Positions 58,561 to 64,000 of a stretch of 64,000 nucleotides of DNA are shown piece by piece. The position numbers and the translations under genes were made by a program. The stretch's first letter is position 1. Each line of letters opens with the position of its first letter. Source of the DNA: Centropus unirufus. Its lineage: Eukaryota > Chordata > Aves > Cuculiformes > Centropidae. The DNA lies in assembly GCA_013397695.1 (NCBI GenBank), contig VYZI01000126.1, positions 620,001-684,000 on the forward strand. The letters run 5' to 3'. The notes below the pieces were generated by a model that made no database searches, was not told where the DNA came from, and saw only the letters and a program-made list of their open reading frames with translations.

Positions 58561-61500
58561 TATAGACAAGAATGGTTTAAACATAAAAAAAAAAATTGCC
58601 TTGTGAGGCCATATTCAGTGATGATTTCATTTATGCTGTTAAAGTTAACAGATGCTTTAAAGTCACACGATAAACTTTGACATGAGCTAAGTAAAATTGT
58701 TTTTACGGCTAAGCTAAAGGAATCTGGGTTTGTACTACAGCAACGGATGTTCTTACAAGGATGAAATCATAGTAAGGATAAAATTTGCTTGTTATTTTTT
58801 GCTTGCTTGTTGCCTCAATAACCTTTTGAAAAATCAGATCAAATTACATTAACTAGGTTTAAAGCATTCTGGTTTACTCCAGCGGGATTTCATACTAATA
58901 GTGAAAATGATCACACCTAGTGATCTGATGTTCGACTCATTTCTTCCTCAGTACTACCCAAAGTGACCATAAGGATTGGCAGACTGGTTTATAATAAGAT
59001 TTTGATGGGATAAAATGAGCTTGTTGTTGTAATACATTTAAATCAGCGCCATCGGGCTGCTTTGGTCTGCGTAGGAGCGTGCCTAGAGAACTAGGTGCAT
59101 TTGTGTGATACTTAAGTTCTGCTTTTCCATAGCTGGTTAATAGCACGTTCCAACTAGTGGCCTGGCACACTTCTGCTTAATGAATCTTTGCATCTTTCTT
59201 TGGAGTGAAACGAAATAGTGATAGGAATGAAATCGCATGGATAAGTCTGTATGTAACTCAAGGCTTCAAGGGCAGCAGTTCTGGAAGAAAGTGTATTCAG
59301 GATGGTACTTGAAATACATAGCATAGTAGGACGGTGTGAAAATACGTTCAGAGGTTTATCCATGTTAGATCATTTTCATGCATGGAAGAAAATGTAGAAG
59401 ATGAGATGGAACCATGGAAGGAAAAAAAAAACACTAGTAAGCTGAAAGCCTACTAAGATCCAAGGTAAACTGAACAAATTCAAGATATCAATATGCCCCT
59501 GTCTATTTTTGTCAACATGTTCTTTGGGTGTGTATATCCTTCTCTTATTTTTCAAAATTCAGTGAAGTTTGCTCAGGCAACAGGCATCAGTTGCTAATTG
59601 AATTAGCCTTTCCTATTGTGTTTTACTTCAATGGAGATTCCCTTCAAGGTTCAACTGCTTACTCACAGCATTGTTCTGCTCAATGCTCATATGTTGCTTG
59701 CTGCAATACTTGCCCTTTCACAGAAGCTGTCACTTTTATTTCTGTGAAGAGGATCAACAGGAGTGAGTCCAGAGTGTGTAGTGCTTTTAGGGGTGTGGAA
59801 TGCAAATTAAAAGCATTGCAAGTTTGCAATGTGGGTAATTCAGAAAAAGCATGATGCTGCTTCATTGGAGAAGAGATGGAGTACTATTTTTAACTCCAGT
59901 TATTAGGGAATAATTCAGTAGCCTTCCTATCAATATTATATGATAAATCTGCATCAAAAGAATGCAGAAGACAAGCCCTCAAAAGCTAAAGAAAAACTTA
60001 CTATATTTGTCTAGCCAAACATCATTCAGTGTCTTCTGTGACTACATTACAAAACAGCCTTCATCATACAGGGTCTGCTCGTGCTTTGGAATGTCCTGCT
60101 TCTCTTTCACACATACAGAAGGGACTGTGTATCCAAAGAGAAGTCAGTTATTTCTGAAGATATTATCCTGCTCTAATCAAAGTTATCCTCTCCCACCACA
60201 CAACTCACCTTAGGCGAGTTACAACCCTGTAACTCCAGTCACAAATAGAACACTTGGAATTTTTCTCATGTGGCTATGCCTTACTCAGTGTGTGAGATGT
60301 TGATCTTCATGGAATAGGTTACTGCTGAACATTTCTCTGTATGCACACTACCTGCTGCATGTCCCATGCCTTAGTTCCTTGCTCTCTGACAGTGGCAAAA
60401 ACCAGATGCTGCAGAGAGAGTACATGAAGATAAAATATATCTAATACTTCTGAGCCCTCTTCCAGCCTCCAGCCATCATCACCTTAGAGAATTTCTGAGT
60501 TGGATGCAATTTCTCTATGATTATTACTTTCTGATGGATTTGACTTCTACACAATTGTCCCATCTTCTCTTGAACCCACATAAACCAAGACATTCCAGAT
60601 ATCAGCTCCTCTCCTCTTGATTGTTTTGAACCTGTTTTGTGCAAAAAAGCAAGCCTTAGGAAAGAGCGTGACTAATGGTTAAGCTCTGGACTAGAACGTG
60701 GATTTCAGTTTCTGGCATCTCATATTCTACATTTTAATGTATAAGGTACAGAACCAGTCCCAACTATTTGCTGAATATATCGACCAAGACATGACAGACT
60801 GACTGAAATCCTGAACTCCCTTTACAAAAATCCCCATCTCCCTTTATAAAATGGTCCATGGGGATTCCATCTGTATTCGCTTTGGGTTTCACTGACTGAA
60901 GGAGCCTACCTCCAATATTCTAAGAGGGGTGGCAGCATCTCCTCCTCTTCCTGCTGAAAATAGACAGAAAATGATGCCAACAACTAAGTTTTTTTAGAGA
61001 TCTCTAGTCAGCCGTGCTCTGGAAATGTGTATTGGTATACCATGGAAACAGATTGGGACCTGGGGGCAAATCTGATTGGATCTATCAGAATATCAGAATC
61101 TATCAGAATGGCAGTTTTGGCTATGTAGAAGTGTCTGTTTGCACCTAGGAATGCCACAACTAGATGGGAAGGTTCTTATGGAGATTAGTAATCTCTGGGG
61201 TTTGGCCACTTCCAGAAGCTGTCACAATTTAACTTTGGGCAGAAGGGAACTCACGATATTTCCCAGTGGTGCCCAAAAACATGTTTTATGCTGCAGTGGC
61301 TCTCAGTGCAAAGATCCCTGACCTGGCCAATATTGCAGCTAATTTAAGTCTCTTCTAGACCTAGTTCTGAGTTCTTCAGAAACACCATGAGCTGTGCTGC
61401 TTCTCCCCTGAGGGGTGGCATTTTTCTTTCTGTGTTCCAGATGGCCAAGCAAAAGGCAGGGAAAATCCTAGGTACAGTGAAATGAAGTTAAGGTTTCTTG

Positions 61501-64000
61501 GGCTGAGAAAGCTTACAAAATCATGGAATCAAAGAGTGTTATTATACTCTTAATAATAAAGGCAGTTATAATTCTAGTAATTCCTATTTTAAGTGTTTGA
61601 CTATATGACCTTTATACAACTCTTTATATAGGGATTTTTTTAATTAGGTTTTTTTAATAATTACCTGGATTACAAAATCTTGGACTTTGCAAAACAAAAT
61701 TTTTCATTGCGTGTGATTGCATGACTCCATAGGGAATAGGTGCTATAGCAGGACTGAAATATTTAGGGCCACAGAACCTTCTGGAGCTGATTGAAAGACA
61801 GATAAGAAGGTCATCTGAAGTTCTGATCTGGTGGGGTTCCATTTACACAGACAGCTTCTATACCTATTGTTCTTTCTCATCACCCCAGAATCTTCCTCTT
61901 TTGCGGTCCTCACTGTCTCAGCCACACTGATAGCTGCTGTTACTCCCATCCTCCCATCTTCAGTTTCTGCCCTGCTCACAACTTCCTACTGTTCTCCAGT
62001 TCCTCTCCTTTTATGTTCATGTTGTTGTGTCTTACCTGCTCTACAGCACCATGAAAATTCCTGGGGTTTCCAGCCTTCAGCTTGAATTGCCAGAATCAAA
62101 CTCCCTAGTCCTTAGTAATAAAGAGCAAGCATGGCTTTATTAGGGATCCAGGCACACGGGGGATACCTCCACTAAATAATGTGCATCAATATCACGATTT
62201 CAGTTTCCTTAAATCAGGTAACTGATTCATATTCATTAACATTTTTTGGAAAACTACTACGTATTGTAATTATCTTGGGGAAATCATTTACGTAGATCCC
62301 TCCCAGTGCCACATTATCATTGTCTGCCTGCACATGTCCAAAGCTCTGTCTTTATCACTTTTTTTTTTTGGTGGTCTCCAGTGAAGTAATAAGGGTTCTC
62401 CATCTTATCCTTCTGACCTTTTAGTCCTTTTCCCTTCCATGGTTTTATCTTGTCTTACAGCACATAGACCATCAGAGCCTGTTCATATGCGACCTATCCT
62501 ATTTCCAACATATTCCAGGAAATGTTTACACATTTACACAACATCCACGCGGTAACAATGGCACCCCTGGACACTCTACCGTATCTGATACTATTAAGTA
62601 CTGTATCAGTTACTATTAAGCTAACAATACAAATCTTGCACAAGAAAGAAGAGAAAAACAAAATTAAAGTTCACAATGGCAACAAGATGAAGTCCCAAGC
62701 ATTGCAACCTCTCCCGGTCTCCACCAGCTCTGCCCCAGGCTTACTGCAGAGAACATCCAAGTCAGTGTAGATTAGAAAGGTCTCAGAAGTCACCAAGCAT
62801 CAAAAATCCTCCAAAGGCACTATGAGACAGAGGGTATGGAAGTCCTAAGGCCCAGTCTTCAAACAGATCTTTCAAATTATAGAGGATTACTGTAACAGAG
62901 TTGGTATCCTAGATCCTGGGTGTTTCTGCTGTGGCCAGGACTCCTAGACCTCCTCACCAGGCAAACCCTGTTTCATTGTTTAGAAACACTGCAGTAGGGT
63001 TCCCTCTCCAGCAGAGAGCCAGGACAACTGACACAGTTTGTCAAAATTGCTATATGAATATAACAAAGAACCAAAAATCCTTAATAAACTTAATTGCCAA
63101 ACTGACTTTAAATTTTTCTTCTGAATAATTTCATTTCCATTTACTGTGCCCTGGACACACCACCACCTCCCACAGTGTTGCCCACAGACAAAGTCCTCAC
63201 AAATGATGAAGGATGGGCTGAAACAGAAACTAGGCAGCTACTTAACGGTTACAGTGGGAGCATTTCAGCGTGGCTATGGGAGAGCAGGAGATCAGGGCCA
63301 TTGTCTCAAGTATCATTAACTGGCTTTTCTTGAGGACTGATTGTAGTCTGGAGTGAGTATCCATTTACCTTGTCTCTGACTTTTGTCTCCTCATATCTGT
63401 TTCTCATTCCAAACGATTCATGGAAGAATCTATTTGGAGAGAAGAGGTTCAGGTATGTAGGGAAAAAACCCTTCAAAATTCACTTTCTAAACTGCTTGCT
63501 CCCATCGTGTCTTTTTCAATAGATTTTGCTCTCTTCTGCTCTATGAAGTAGTAGAGGAAGTAAAATTATATTAAAATTGGTTATTAGCATGTATTTAAAC
63601 AGTGGGACCTTTTATTGAAAGGATTTCAGTCCCCATATTACTGCTCCAATTCTTTTTACTGCTGGGGTTCATACAGAATAAATCCCTACATGAGAAAATG
63701 GTGGTAGACTTTAGACTGATTTACCCGAACTTTCATTTTTCATCTTGTTAAAAATAGATATAAGGTGATAAGAATTTCCTTTAGGTATTTATTTTTTCAT
63801 TTATGCTATTAAGTTTTATCATTTCCTGATTTTCATGTCTAATGCTCAAGTGTGGCATTAAACAACACAAAGATATCGCTTCTTTTCCTTATAAGCAGAA
63901 GGCCTAACAAGGCAAAGCTGCTCTTTACTCAGATACTAATAGTCCCTTGCAATTAATTCTTAGCTGTGAGCTTTGTTAATTAAAAAAAAAAACAGACAAA
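58561..64000. other. Gene-free stretch to the right edge
   Basis: No supported gene. The longest frame (59528-59854, 108 codons, plus) is unrecognised. TATCAGAA is repeated three times at 61083-61108. CAAAATCATGGAATCAAAGAG near 61517 faintly resembles a CR1 terminal repeat but is too short to call. GAATGCAAATTAAAAGC near 59799 holds a perfect POU octamer. The window ends in an A-run. Confidence 0.45.

Noticed and set aside
61505..61545. Possible CR1 terminal repeat (AATCATGGAATCAAAGAG)
   Set aside because: Too short and no CR1 body beside it.
1..64000. tRNA, 5S rRNA, 7SL, known microRNAs, endogenous retrovirus LTRs, CRISPR arrays
   Set aside because: Looked for their characteristic sequences by eye and saw none. 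A covariance-model and repeat-library search would be decisive.

Overview
This 64 kb window looks like vertebrate, most probably bird, nuclear DNA. It holds several fragments of CR1 LINEs, the dominant retrotransposon of birds and other sauropsids, and nothing resembling mammalian Alu, B1 or L1. Recognisable repeats are few. CpG is depleted over most of the window and concentrated in a few sharp islands. CR1 also occurs in turtles and crocodilians, so 'bird' is an inference and no species can be named.

I find no protein-coding gene that I can support. The open reading frames present are short (the longest about 150 codons), match no family I recognise, and lie either in CpG-rich DNA, where stops are rare on both strands, or in AT-rich DNA at chance lengths. 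The one stretch with recognisable protein homology is a decayed CR1 reverse transcriptase near 46.0-47.1 kb. The window is therefore an intergenic desert, a very large intron, or the flank of a gene whose exons lie outside it.

Layout: 1-6.4 kb is a cluster of five CpG-rich patches, with two TATA-like boxes, an 18-bp TAATTA palindrome and AT-rich spacers. 6.4-25.5 kb is AT-rich and gene-free, with one old CR1 tail near 20.6 kb. 25.7-26.65 kb is an isolated CpG island followed by a possible conserved AT-rich flank to about 27.5 kb. 27.5-45 kb is gene-free and includes an assembly gap at 32379-32439 beside a GATATA array, a candidate regulatory block near 34.7-35.2 kb, an old CR1 3' end at 35.9-36.4 kb, another candidate block at 40.9-41.3 kb, a U6 snRNA pseudogene at 41.5 kb, a 15-bp minisatellite at 42.3 kb and a 28-nt palindrome at 44.7 kb. 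45.3-47.1 kb holds two CR1 fragments. 47.2-64 kb is gene-free, with a CTTTTT array at 52.4 kb, a perfect POU-dimer (MORE) site at 57.57 kb and a candidate regulatory block at 58.0-58.6 kb.

Clustered CpG islands inside a gene-poor, repeat-poor region are typical of the surroundings of developmental transcription-factor genes, and that is my working interpretation. I could not identify the target gene. Conservation claims below come from sequence texture (unbroken, low-repeat, dense in homeodomain, POU and TCF-like sites), not from an alignment.
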